A DNA stretch of 16,936 nt from JBEGQX01 sp041180805 (GTDB taxonomy: Bacteria > Planctomycetota > Planctomycetia > Gemmatales > Gemmataceae). The notes beneath the pieces were generated by a model. It did not search any database. It saw only the letters and a list, made by a program, of their open reading frames with translations, and was not told where the DNA came from. The position numbers and the translations under genes are program-made. The number at the start of each line of letters is the position of its first letter. The stretch's first letter is position 1. Positions 6,918 to 14,193 of this stretch are shown piece after piece. Where the stretch lies: the NCBI GenBank assembly GCA_041180805.1, contig JBEGQX010000279.1, positions 1 to 16,936 of the forward strand, read 5' to 3'.

Positions 6918-8255
6918 ATGGCAGAACAAATGCTGATTGATCTTAGAACCCTTTTGGTTGAAAAAGAAGATTGCGATGCAGGAACCGTTCAACAGCTGAG
7001 AAACGGTTTGTCCCAAGGTAATCAGCAATTCAAAAATCTTCGGGAAGTTTGCCAGTTGCTTCAGAAGAAAGTGGAAGGCACCACAGGCCCTCAACAGAAG
7101 AAATTTCAGTTGAAGTACGGTATTGCCTTGTATTTTCTCGGTCACACCGAAAAAGCGGTTGAAAACCTCAAGCATGGTGAAAGTAGCCTGGCCCATTTCT
7201 ATCTGGGAAAGGCCCTATTAAGCATGCAGGATTCCGATGAAGCTTTAAAAGCATTCGAAAAGGCCGAAAAGCTTGGTTACAACCCAAGCCAGGTTCAACT
7301 GCAAAAAATTGCCATTCAGCGCATCAAAGGTCATGGCTCACAGGCTAAATCGGCCCTGGCAAAGCTTGAAGAATTATCTTCCCACAGCGCGGAATTCCAT
7401 TACCAAAAGGCAGGTCTTCTTGCCGAGGAAGGGGACAAACTCGCCTCCATCAAGCATCTGGAAAGGGCTGTGGAGTTGGATCCTTCCCACTCCGGTGCAC
7501 TTTTTCACCTTGCGCAGGCCAATGACCTTGCAGGTAACGATGATGATGCCATCGGTTATTACGAAAAGTGCCTGAAACACCCTCCGATTCATGTTGGTGT
7601 GATCAAGAATCTTGGCATCCTTTATGAAGACAACAACCGTTATGACAAGGCTGTGGAATGTTTCCGAACTGCCTTGCATGCGGATCCAACCGATGATCAG
7701 GCCAGGCTGTTCCTGAAAGATGCCCAGGCATCCGTCACCATGTTTTACAGCCCTGATGATGACCACGATTCCAGCAAGTTCAATCAAGTTCTTGAAATTC
7801 CTGTAACGGACTTTGAGCTTTCCGTGCGCAGTAGAAATTGCCTGCGAAAAATGAACATTCGCACCTTGGGCGACTTAACCCGCGTCAGCGAGGCACAGTT
7901 GCTTAGCAGCAAGAATTTTGGCGAGACATCCCTTGTGGAAATCAAGGAAATGCTTACCAGCAAGGGCTTGCAGCTTGGGCAGTCATTGGAAGACCCCTCC
8001 CAACGTGAACCTACTTACCGCATGCCCCAAAACCTGACCGAACAGGAAATTGCCATGATGGGCAAGCCTGTTTCTGACCTTCAGCTTTCCGTCAGGGCGC
8101 GCAAATGCATGACCCGTTTGGGAATCAATACCATCGGGGAATTGATGCAGCGAACCGCCGATGAGCTTTTGGAATCCAGAAACTTCGGCATGACCTCGCT
8201 TAGCGAAGTTCGTGAAAAGCTGCAGGGAATGGGCCTTTCCCTTCGTGGCGACTAA
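6918..8255 (+). CDS. TPR protein with two C-terminal RNA polymerase alpha-CTD-like domains
   Basis: A 445-residue protein of unknown role, likely acting with nucleic acid or RNA polymerase. Residues about 60-265 form tetratricopeptide-type helical repeats (for example AEFHYQKAGLLAEEGDKLAS and IKNLGILYEDNNRYDKAVEC). After an acidic linker (DDDHDSS) come two copies of the alpha-subunit C-terminal domain. Copy 1 (about 295-356) begins PVTDFELSVRSRNCL and copy 2 (about 384-445) begins PVSDLQLSVRARKCM. Each has a helix-hairpin-helix ending NFGxTSLxE. Compared with E. coli alpha as I recall it, R265, C269, G296, S299 and E302 are kept in both. N268 is kept only in copy 1, and K298 is Thr in both. 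The alpha N-terminal assembly domain is absent, so this is not rpoA. The ATG at 6918 has GGAG 7 bases upstream; a TTG at 6900 is less likely. It leads tgt by 21 bases and is probably co-transcribed. Confidence 0.9.
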   Translation: MAEQMLIDLRTLLVEKEDCDAGTVQQLRNGLSQGNQQFKNLREVCQLLQKKVEGTTGPQQKKFQLKYGIALYFLGHTEKAVENLKHGESSLAHFYLGKALLSMQDSDEALKAFEKAEKLGYNPSQVQLQKIAIQRIKGHGSQAKSALAKLEELSSHSAEFHYQKAGLLAEEGDKLASIKHLERAVELDPSHSGALFHLAQANDLAGNDDDAIGYYEKCLKHPPIHVGVIKNLGILYEDNNRYDKAVECFRTALHADPTDDQARLFLKDAQASVTMFYSPDDDHDSSKFNQVLEIPVTDFELSVRSRNCLRKMNIRTLGDLTRVSEAQLLSSKNFGETSLVEIKEMLTSKGLQLGQSLEDPSQREPTYRMPQNLTEQEIAMMGKPVSDLQLSVRARKCMTRLGINTIGELMQRTADELLESRNFGMTSLSEVREKLQGMGLSLRGD

Positions 8256-8276
8256 GTGAATGGGTAGCTTAACCCG

Positions 8277-9386
8277 ATGAGCCTTTCCTTTGACCTTCTG
8301 AAAACGGAAGGGCGAGCCCGTCGTGGCACCCTTGTTGTGAATGGCATTACCATTCAAACCCCCGTATTCATGCCTGTTGGCACTGCGGCCACAGTGAAAG
8401 GGATGACATCCACCCAGATTGCAGACACTTCTGCGAGGATCATTCTTGCTAACACTTATCATCTGGCACTGCGTCCGGGTGCGGATGTCGTTCAGAAGAT
8501 GGGTGGCTTACACCAGTTCATGAACTGGACAGGCGCCATTCTAACCGATAGTGGCGGCTTCCAAGTATTCAGCCTGGCACAGGATTGCAAAATCTCTGAC
8601 CATGGTGCTGTTTTTCGATCACATCTGGATGGTTCGCCCCTTGAACTAACTCCTGAAAAGGCCATTGAAATACAGGAAAAACTTGGTTCTGACATTGCCA
8701 TGTGCCTCGATGAATGCCCCGCGTTTGGCAGTTCCCCAGAAAAACTTCAATCCGCGGTGCAAAGGACCATCAACTGGGCTAGGCGTTGCCGCGATGCATC
8801 CAAAAGAAAACAACAGAGCGTATTTGGGATTGTGCAAGGGGGCACAAATCTGAAGTTAAGGGAATCCTGTGCAAAGGAACTGGAAAAACTGGATTTTCCG
8901 GGTTATGCCCTTGGCGGCTTTAGTGTGGGTGAAACCCCCGAACAAATGGTGGCAGCCCTGGGTGATAGTGCATCCTTTTTACCTGAAAAAAAACCACGCT
9001 ATCTCATGGGTGTGGGCAGACCACAAGATCTTCTGAATGCGGTGGAACAGGGCATTGATATGTTTGACTGCGTCATGCCGAGCCGGAACGCCAGAAATGC
9101 CACGGGTTTCGTTGCAAGTGGAAAAATCAAGCTTAGAAACGCCTCCCACAGGCTTTCGGAAATGCCTCTGGAAGAGGATTGCCCCTGTTATGCCTGCCTG
9201 AACCATACCCGGGCTTACTTGCACCACCTTTTCATGGCGGATGAAATGCTGGGCGGCACCCTGTTAACCATACATAACCTGACTTATTATGCCCGCCTGA
9301 TGGCCGGGGCCAGGGAAGCTTTGGAAAACGGAACATTTGCCTCATACAGGCGGGATTGCCTTGCCCGCATGGAACCGGGCACTTAG
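8277..9386 (+). CDS. tgt: tRNA-guanine transglycosylase (queuine tRNA-ribosyltransferase)
   Basis: Exchanges guanine 34 of GUN-anticodon tRNAs for preQ1 in the queuosine pathway. The 369 residues show LTDSGGFQVFS with proton-acceptor Asp91, DECPAF (145-150), the binding loop GGFSVGE (213-219), and MFDCVMPSRNARN with nucleophile Asp264. The zinc site is Cys302, Cys304, Cys307 and His333, whose spacing fits the bacterial enzyme. Length is normal. The ATG at 8277 gives the standard N-terminus but has no clear ribosome site, so translation may be coupled to the alpha-CTD gene ending 21 bases upstream. yajC and secDF follow, the conserved tgt-yajC-secDF order. queA is not present in the window. 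Confidence 0.97.
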   Translation: MSLSFDLLKTEGRARRGTLVVNGITIQTPVFMPVGTAATVKGMTSTQIADTSARIILANTYHLALRPGADVVQKMGGLHQFMNWTGAILTDSGGFQVFSLAQDCKISDHGAVFRSHLDGSPLELTPEKAIEIQEKLGSDIAMCLDECPAFGSSPEKLQSAVQRTINWARRCRDASKRKQQSVFGIVQGGTNLKLRESCAKELEKLDFPGYALGGFSVGETPEQMVAALGDSASFLPEKKPRYLMGVGRPQDLLNAVEQGIDMFDCVMPSRNARNATGFVASGKIKLRNASHRLSEMPLEEDCPCYACLNHTRAYLHHLFMADEMLGGTLLTIHNLTYYARLMAGAREALENGTFASYRRDCLARMEPGT

Positions 9387-9447
9387 ATTATCTATTTACG
9401 GTTGCTGGAATTAACGTGCCAGATACCGTATTGATGGAGTGGATTTT

Positions 9448-9828
9448 ATGACGAACCTATTTTCAGGAATGATGTTGCTGGCACAAGCGGCTGCTCCGGC
9501 CAATCCGGATCAGCAACAGCCGCCTTTTTTCATGAACTTGGTTCTTCCCATCGGAATTTTGGTGCTTTTTTACTTCATTCTCTGGCGCCCGATGCAAAAG
9601 CAGGAAAAGGAACGTAAAAACCTTCTTGGCAATCTCAAAAAGAATGACAGGGTTTTGACCAGTGCGGGCATTTACGGAACTGTTACCTCCATCAGCGAAA
9701 CCGAGGATGAAATAGTGGTCAAGGTGGATGACAACACCCGCCTTCGGATGACCAAGGGAAGTATTTTGAGAAATTTCTCGAATGAACAAGAGCAAAATGA
9801 CAAAGTAAATGGTAAAGTCTCTTCCTAG
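9448..9828 (+). CDS. yajC: Preprotein translocase accessory subunit YajC
   Basis: Small inner-membrane partner of SecDF in the holo-translocon. The 126 residues have a short N-terminus rich in Ala, Pro and Gln, then one membrane segment (about 32-48, LVLPIGILVLFYFILW) followed by the YajC hallmark RPMQKQEKERKNLLGNLKK. A beta-rich cytoplasmic domain follows, with DRVLTSAGIYGTV and VVKVDDNTRLRMTKGSI. The ATG at 9448 has GGAG 8 bases upstream. An in-frame GTG at 9439 overlaps that ribosome site and is unlikely. It sits between tgt and secDF, which supports the call. Confidence 0.96.
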   Translation: MTNLFSGMMLLAQAAAPANPDQQQPPFFMNLVLPIGILVLFYFILWRPMQKQEKERKNLLGNLKKNDRVLTSAGIYGTVTSISETEDEIVVKVDDNTRLRMTKGSILRNFSNEQEQNDKVNGKVSS

Positions 9829-9829
9829 G

Positions 9830-9854
9830 CCGGTATCCCATGGCGGGGATCCGG
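9830..9854 (+). other. Hairpin between yajC and secDF
   Basis: CCGG-T-ATCCC (9830-9839) can pair with GGGATCCGG (9846-9854), a 9-base-pair stem with one bulged T. No T-run follows, so it is not a standard terminator. It could affect mRNA processing, stability or the relative yield of YajC and SecDF; this is inference. Confidence 0.4.
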
Positions 9855-9895
9855 TAAGCTAGTTGATTCCGCCTTTTGGATGTGAAACTGAACCC

Positions 9896-12800
9896 ATGAA
9901 GCAGCATTTGACAAGAGTTATCGTTTGCCTGGTATCCTTTCTTATCCCGACCTTCGTTCTGGTTTGGGCATATGGCAAATATGATGTAGGCCAGGGTGGA
10001 TTCAGGCTGGGTGTTGACCTGGTCGGTGGATCCATTCTTGTTTACGAAGTGGACGCCCGCAAAACGGACCCAAATAACAAAGTGAATGTCGAAGAACTGG
10101 CGGCGTCCTTGAAAAGGCGTATCGATCCAGCGGATCTTTTCAATATCGCCATTCGTCCCATTCAAGGTGATCCACCGCGAGTCGAAATTGTATTACCAAC
10201 GGGTGGAAGAAAGCAGTCGGATGCCGAGGAAAAGTCCTGGCAGTCGCTGCTAGCTGACATCAATCAAAAGTTCCCCGGCAAACCGGGAACCAATTACAAG
10301 GCCATTCCAAGGGGTGACTACATTCGGCTTTCCGGGGCCGTTGAGGATGCCAATCCCGAAGCGGATAAAAACGCCATAGGCGAATTTCTTCGCAGTCGAA
10401 TCGCCCAAAGCAAGGACAAGCGCGGTCTTACGAGTGAAGAAGTAGAAAGAATCAAAGACCTCATTGCGCAACAAGGCCGCCTGGAGTTCCGCATTCTTGC
10501 AAACCGGTTGGATGATGAGGAAGCCGTCAACGCCGCGGATAAATTCCTGCGTGATCCCGCCAATCAGGCCAAACTCAAGCAACTGGCCCGTGATGGAGAA
10601 GCCCCCCCTGCCCCAAAGCAGGATAATGGCACGACCCTTTTTAATGCCACCATCAATGGTGACAGGTCTCAATATTCCTATTCTTGGGTTGAAATCGGCA
10701 AGGAAGAACTTTATTCGCTTGGCTTGAACAGCGCCGCGGAAAATGAACCCGCCAACAGCGCAAGGTTCAAATCTGTTGCCCAGGAAAGAGACAAGGGAGC
10801 CACAACCGCACCGGGCACCAATGCCTGCCTTATTTACTCGCGAACCATTCCCAATCCCGAACGATTGATGCCCAAGGATCGGGAGAGTGGTAAGCAGTAT
10901 GAGTATTTCATGCTTACCCGCAACTCGCAACAGGGCAAGGAAATCACAGGCGACTTCCTTTCCAGTTCCCGCAGGGGAATGGATAGTAAAGGCGACCTTA
11001 CCGTGGATTTCAGGTTCAATAATGAAGGTGGCAATCGCTTTTATGAAGTCACCAACCGAAATCGGCCCGCCAGCAAGGATGGCTTCAAAAGACACCTCGC
11101 CATTATTTTGGATGGTCAGATTCGATCCGCGCCAGTATTAAATCAGGCGATTCGCACTGATGGCCAGATCAGCGGAAACTTCACCCCCGCTGACATTGAC
11201 ACGCTTGTGAGAATCCTTCGTGCTGGTGCATTGCCAGCCACCTTGAAACCCCAGCCGGTTAGTGAAAATACCGTGGGTGCAACTTTGGGTGATGACACCA
11301 TCAAGGCTGGAACTCTTTCCATCATATTCGCTTTCCTTGCAGTGATTGTGTTTATGGTTGTCTATTATGAATTTTCAGGGTTTGTAGCTTGTGTTGCCCT
11401 CCTGGCAAACCTATTGCTTACCGTTGCATTCATGGTGATAGTAAAGGCCACATTTACCCTGCCAGGCCTTGCCGGCTTGGTTCTCACTTTGGGTATGGCG
11501 GTTGATGCCAACATCCTGATTTACGAACGCCTTCGCGAAGAGCGCGAAAAGGGTGCAAGCCTGTTAATGGCCCTTCGAAATGGCTACGACAGGGCTTTCC
11601 CCACCATTATTGACACCCACTTAAGCAGTATCTTCACTGCGATTGTTCTTTATGTGGTGGGCAATGATCAACTTCGTGGGTTCGGTATCAGCTTGACACT
11701 GGGTCTTATTATCAGCCTTTTCACATCCCTGTACATGACCCGCACCATCTTTGATGTTTGGCAATCAAGTGGCTGGATCAAAGATTTGCGCATGAGGCAT
11801 GTCTTCAAAAAGCCTAATTTTGATTTCATGTCCATTCGCCAAATCATGTTCGCTGCCACAATTGCCCTAACTATTGTGGGTGGCGGTTTGTTCATCTACA
11901 GGCTTGACAAGGGTGGCCTCAACATTGATTTTGAAGGTGGTACCGCATACAGCGGGCAGCTTAAGACCATGCAAAATATCACCTGGCTAAGAAATAAATT
12001 TGGCTCCACAACCCTGCCTGAGATTTCCATCGAACAAATCTTCCTTCCCAACGAGGAATTCAGCAAGGGTGACCAAAGCAAGTTCTTCACGATTCGAACC
12101 ACCGAGCGAAATGCTCCAAAGGTTCTTGAGGAAGTCAACAAATTGATTGGTGAAGACCTGCAAAGAGTGCAACTTTCATCCTTCAAGATTGACAAAAATA
12201 ACCAGTCTGCGGACCTCCAATTTGACAGCTTTGCATCCAGGGCGCAAATCAGCCTGATACTGCGCCAGGAATTCGAAAAGAAGGGGCTATCTTCCGCCGC
12301 CAGACAAATGCGACTCGACCCCACCGGAGAACAACGGGAAGGCCGCTTCAACAGAATGAACCTGGAATTACCTGATCCTGTGGATGCCGCTGCCTTGGAA
12401 GCCGCCCTTAAATCCACCCAGGCGGAATTCAATTCCAAACCCCAACCTGAACGACTGGAAAACTTTGACCCTCAACTTGCATCCAGCACCCAGCAACGGG
12501 CACTTTATGCGATTGTGGCGTCTTGGGCTGCAATTGTTGTGTACCTTTGGTTCCGCTTCGGAAACTGGACCTTCGGTCTGGCAGCCCTGCTATGCCTTGT
12601 ACACGATCTTTTCTTCACATTGGGGGCCATTGCGGTATGCCATTACCTGCATGGCACTTTCTTTGGAAATCTCTTCTTATTCCAGGATTTCAAGATTGAT
12701 CTGCCAGCGGTGGCAGCTCTGCTTACCCTTGTTGGATATTCGGTAAATGACACCATAGTGGTATTTGACCGAATCCGTGAAGTTCGCGGAAAGAATCCAC

Positions 12801-13072
12801 TTCTTACCGAACAGATCATTAATGACAGCGTAAATCAAACCCTTAGCCGAACCATCCTCACTTCATTCGTGACTTGGTTGGTAGTGGTTGTGCTTTATAT
12901 CTGGGGCGGAGAAGGTGTTCACCTTTTCTCCTTCGTGATGGTTTTTGGTGTAATCGTGGGCACTTACAGTTCAATCTATATTGCCAGCCCACTTTTGCTG
13001 ATCCTTGGCGAAGGTGCCGAAAGGGCCAAGTCAAAATCCCTGGCTCAGCGCACCATGGAGACCACTGTCTAA
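9896..13072 (+). CDS. secDF: Protein translocase subunit SecDF (fused SecD-SecF)
   Basis: Uses the proton motive force to help pull proteins across the membrane after SecYEG/SecA translocation. One 1058-residue chain holds both subunits. SecD half: first membrane helix (about 8-25), GVDLVGG (39-45), a long extracytoplasmic region (about 50-450), then LRAGALPATL and a five-helix membrane block with GMAVDANILIYER, whose Asp537 is the proton-relay residue of the family. SecF half: a helix near 650, NIDFEGGTAYSG (676 on), a second periplasmic domain, and YSVNDTIVVFDRIRE with Asp952. Separate E. coli SecD plus SecF are of similar total size. The ATG at 9896 is preferred because the protein then starts MKQHLTRV directly before helix 1. 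An in-frame TTG at 9863 would add 11 residues. Ribosome site is weak. Last gene of the run, with a strong terminator 24 bases on. Confidence 0.96.
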   Translation: MKQHLTRVIVCLVSFLIPTFVLVWAYGKYDVGQGGFRLGVDLVGGSILVYEVDARKTDPNNKVNVEELAASLKRRIDPADLFNIAIRPIQGDPPRVEIVLPTGGRKQSDAEEKSWQSLLADINQKFPGKPGTNYKAIPRGDYIRLSGAVEDANPEADKNAIGEFLRSRIAQSKDKRGLTSEEVERIKDLIAQQGRLEFRILANRLDDEEAVNAADKFLRDPANQAKLKQLARDGEAPPAPKQDNGTTLFNATINGDRSQYSYSWVEIGKEELYSLGLNSAAENEPANSARFKSVAQERDKGATTAPGTNACLIYSRTIPNPERLMPKDRESGKQYEYFMLTRNSQQGKEITGDFLSSSRRGMDSKGDLTVDFRFNNEGGNRFYEVTNRNRPASKDGFKRHLAIILDGQIRSAPVLNQAIRTDGQISGNFTPADIDTLVRILRAGALPATLKPQPVSENTVGATLGDDTIKAGTLSIIFAFLAVIVFMVVYYEFSGFVACVALLANLLLTVAFMVIVKATFTLPGLAGLVLTLGMAVDANILIYERLREEREKGASLLMALRNGYDRAFPTIIDTHLSSIFTAIVLYVVGNDQLRGFGISLTLGLIISLFTSLYMTRTIFDVWQSSGWIKDLRMRHVFKKPNFDFMSIRQIMFAATIALTIVGGGLFIYRLDKGGLNIDFEGGTAYSGQLKTMQNITWLRNKFGSTTLPEISIEQIFLPNEEFSKGDQSKFFTIRTTERNAPKVLEEVNKLIGEDLQRVQLSSFKIDKNNQSADLQFDSFASRAQISLILRQEFEKKGLSSAARQMRLDPTGEQREGRFNRMNLELPDPVDAAALEAALKSTQAEFNSKPQPERLENFDPQLASSTQQRALYAIVASWAAIVVYLWFRFGNWTFGLAALLCLVHDLFFTLGAIAVCHYLHGTFFGNLFLFQDFKIDLPAVAALLTLVGYSVNDTIVVFDRIREVRGKNPLLTEQIINDSVNQTLSRTILTSFVTWLVVVVLYIWGGEGVHLFSFVMVFGVIVGTYSSIYIASPLLLILGEGAERAKSKSLAQRTMETTV

Positions 13073-13095
13073 AAAACTTTCAGCACAAAAACAAA

Positions 13096-13125
13096 AGCCA
13101 TGCCTTATAAAGGCATGGCTTTTTC
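13096..13125 (+). terminator. Bidirectional intrinsic terminator after secDF
   Basis: A perfect 11-base-pair inverted repeat, AGCCATGCCTT (13096-13106) and AAGGCATGGCT (13110-13120), with a 3-base loop and TTTTTCT after it on the plus strand. On the minus strand the hairpin is followed by TTTTGTTTTTG. It therefore can end both secDF (stop at 13072) and the leftward lipoprotein gene (stop at 13150). Confidence 0.9.
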
Positions 13126-13149
13126 TATTTCGCAAGACATGAAATATGG

Positions 13150-13308
13150 TTATTTGGATTCGGTCTTGGAAGTATCCTTGTTTTTAACCTTGGGTATTTC
13201 CTGGCGTGGGAAGCCCTTGTCTTTGTTCATGTTTCGTTCCTTTTCACCACCGCAGCCAGGCAGCAACAGCAAAACCACAAATCCCACCAATATCAGCATT
13301 CTGGACAT
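13150..13308 (-). CDS. Small lipoprotein (52 aa), unknown function
   Basis: A 52-residue predicted lipoprotein. The start MSRMLILVGFVVLLLLPGC is a type II signal peptide: a short basic n-region, a strongly hydrophobic stretch, and lipobox LLPGC with the acylated Cys at residue 19. The mature part is about 33 residues, charged, starting CGGEKERN, with many Lys, and no recognisable domain. The ATG at 13308 has AAGGA about 7 bases upstream. A longer in-frame start (13359) lacks a ribosome site. Transcription probably ends at the bidirectional hairpin shared with secDF. Similar in style to the next two lipoproteins, but its mature sequence shares only the CGGE start. Confidence 0.75.
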   Translation of the reverse strand: MSRMLILVGFVVLLLLPGCGGEKERNMNKDKGFPRQEIPKVKNKDTSKTESK

Positions 13309-13337
13309 GACTATTTCCTTATGTATTTGCAATAAAT

Positions 13338-13368
13338 AAGGGCCGATTGGGAACACCAATCGACCCTT
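13338..13368 (-). terminator. Intrinsic terminator after the 49-aa lipoprotein gene
   Basis: Arms AAGGGCCGATTGG (13338-13350) and CCAATCGACCCTT (13356-13368) pair with one internal mismatch around a 5-base loop. On the minus strand the stem runs into TTATTTATT, moderately T-rich. It lies 17 bases past the stop codon of the leftward gene ending at 13386. Confidence 0.7.
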
Positions 13369-13385
13369 AAGAAGCTCACTTTTGA

Positions 13386-13535
13386 TTACTTCTTAGCTTC
13401 CTTAGGTGCTTCCTTTGGAGCGGTCGCAGGAGCTGGAGCAGCCTTCTTGGTTTCCTTGGGGGCTTCGCCGCCACAACCTACAAAGCTGGCGCATACAAAA
13501 GCTGCCAATGCCATGGAGCAGAATACTTTCTTCAT
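13386..13535 (-). CDS. Small lipoprotein (49 aa), paralogue of the neighbouring 77-aa lipoprotein
   Basis: A 49-residue predicted lipoprotein of unknown function. The signal peptide MKKVFCSMALAAFVCASFVGC ends in lipobox FVGC with Cys21 as the lipid-anchor residue. The mature part is only about 29 residues, starting CGGEAPKETKKAAPAPA and ending in repeated KEAPKEAKK, so it is Lys/Ala/Pro/Glu-rich and probably disordered. CGGEAPKETKKA is identical in the 77-residue protein upstream, which marks them as duplicates. The ATG at 13535 has AAGGA 7 bases upstream; a longer in-frame start at 13610 would run through a terminator hairpin and spoil the signal peptide. It is flanked by hairpin terminators on both sides, so it may be its own transcription unit. 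Confidence 0.78.
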   Translation of the reverse strand: MKKVFCSMALAAFVCASFVGCGGEAPKETKKAAPAPATAPKEAPKEAKK

Positions 13536-13589
13536 GTTTACATCCTTAAAACATCCAGTAAAACTGGAACACGCAGCCCGGAAAAAACT

Positions 13590-13623
13590 AAAGCCGAGTC
13601 GACCGGGCATGGGACTCGGCTTT
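13590..13623 (-). terminator. Intrinsic terminator after the 77-aa lipoprotein gene
   Basis: Perfect 11-base-pair arms AAAGCCGAGTC (13590-13600) and GACTCGGCTTT (13613-13623) with a 12-base loop. On the minus strand the stem is followed by TAGTTTTTT, a good T-run. It lies about 40 bases past the stop codon at 13665. Confidence 0.85.
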
Positions 13624-13664
13624 CAGTAGTAAGCCTAACCAAGTAAATCCTTGAGTTCAAGAAA

Positions 13665-13898
13665 TTACTTCTTTTCTTCCTTCTTTTCAGCCTTAGGTTC
13701 TTCCTTCTTGGCTTCTTCCTTCTTTTCAGCCTTGGGTTCTTCCTTCTTGGCTTCTTCCTTCTTTTCTACCTTTGGTGCTTCAGCCTTCTTTTCAGCAGGC
13801 TTTGCAGGTGCTGCAGGAGCCTTCTTGGTTTCCTTTGGAGCTTCCCCACCGCAGCCAACCAGACCAGCAACCAACATCATTGCAAAGAACTTCTTCAC
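13665..13898 (-). CDS. Small Lys/Glu-repeat lipoprotein (77 aa)
   Basis: A 77-residue predicted lipoprotein of unknown function. The start MKKFFAMMLVAGLVGC is a type II signal peptide with lipobox LVGC and Cys16 as the lipid-anchor residue. The mature part begins CGGEAPKETKKAPAAPA, as in the 49-residue neighbour. It continues as a Lys/Glu/Ala/Pro tract in which a 13-residue unit (EEPKAEKKEEAKK) repeats about two and a half times. The tail should be highly charged, extended or helical, and could reach from the membrane towards the cell wall or bind nucleic acid or anionic polymer; that is inference. The start codon is GTG at 13898, supported by AAGGGA 7 bases upstream and by the resulting signal peptide. 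It has its own terminator downstream and a divergent intergenic region upstream. Confidence 0.82.
   Translation of the reverse strand: MKKFFAMMLVAGLVGCGGEAPKETKKAPAAPAKPAEKKAEAPKVEKKEEAKKEEPKAEKKEEAKKEEPKAEKKEEKK
13675..13766. repeat. 39-bp tandem repeat in the lipoprotein gene
   Basis: Two full 39-base units (13675-13713 and 13714-13752) differ at one base (CCTTAGG/CCTTGGG). A third partial unit runs to about 13766. The unit length is a multiple of three and encodes the 13-residue Lys/Glu repeat, so copy changes keep the frame. Confidence 0.85.
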
Positions 13899-14193
13899 GT
13901 TCGTTCCCTTTCAAAATGAAAACATAACTCATGTACAATGACTAATGCACATGTATACCAGAGTATAATTTTGAATGAAACGATCATAATTTCTAGTAAA
14001 TTCTTCCTTTTTTTATCATTTTTCAACAAACTCACCTTTCCTAACAGAACTCAAAACCAAAATGCCCCATCTTAGCCATTTCTCCAATATCGCTTAATTG
14101 TTGGAATCACTTTGATCTTGGCTGAGTTTACCCCTTTTGGTATCAGCCATCCAATAAGCGGAATTATTTCCTCCTCGGTCAAGGAGCGGTGCC
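13899..14193. promoter_or_regulatory. Divergent intergenic region with overlapping -10-like boxes and a structured leader
   Basis: This 295-base AT-rich stretch has no gene that I can see. TATAAT on the plus strand (13964-13969) overlaps TATACT on the minus strand (13962-13967), but neither has a convincing -35 box. Nearer the plus-strand gene, GGCTGA-gtt-TACC can pair with GGTA-TCAGCC (14120-14148). A short stem CTCCT (14171-14175) with AGGAG (14182-14186) would cover the ribosome binding site of the next gene. A T-rich run occurs near 14003-14030. Promoters and structures were judged by eye only. Confidence 0.35.

Noticed and set aside
6918..8255. RNA polymerase alpha subunit (rpoA)
   Set aside because: The N-terminal assembly domain is replaced by TPR repeats and the CTD is duplicated; ribosomal-protein gene neighbours typical of rpoA are absent.
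10250..11095. Minus-strand open frame of 281 codons
   Set aside because: It lies entirely within secDF on the opposite strand and matches no family; a shadow of SecD coding sequence.
11896..12438. Minus-strand open frame of 180 codons
   Set aside because: It is inside the SecF half of secDF, with Ser/Leu/Arg-rich composition typical of an antisense frame.
13675..13766. CRISPR-like array
   Set aside because: The repeated units are directly adjacent with no unique spacers, and they encode an in-frame Lys/Glu repeat.
13665..13898. Histone-H1-like DNA-binding protein, from the Lys/Ala/Pro-rich tail
   Set aside because: The clear type II signal peptide with lipobox LVGC puts it at the membrane, and the tail is rich in Glu as well as Lys.
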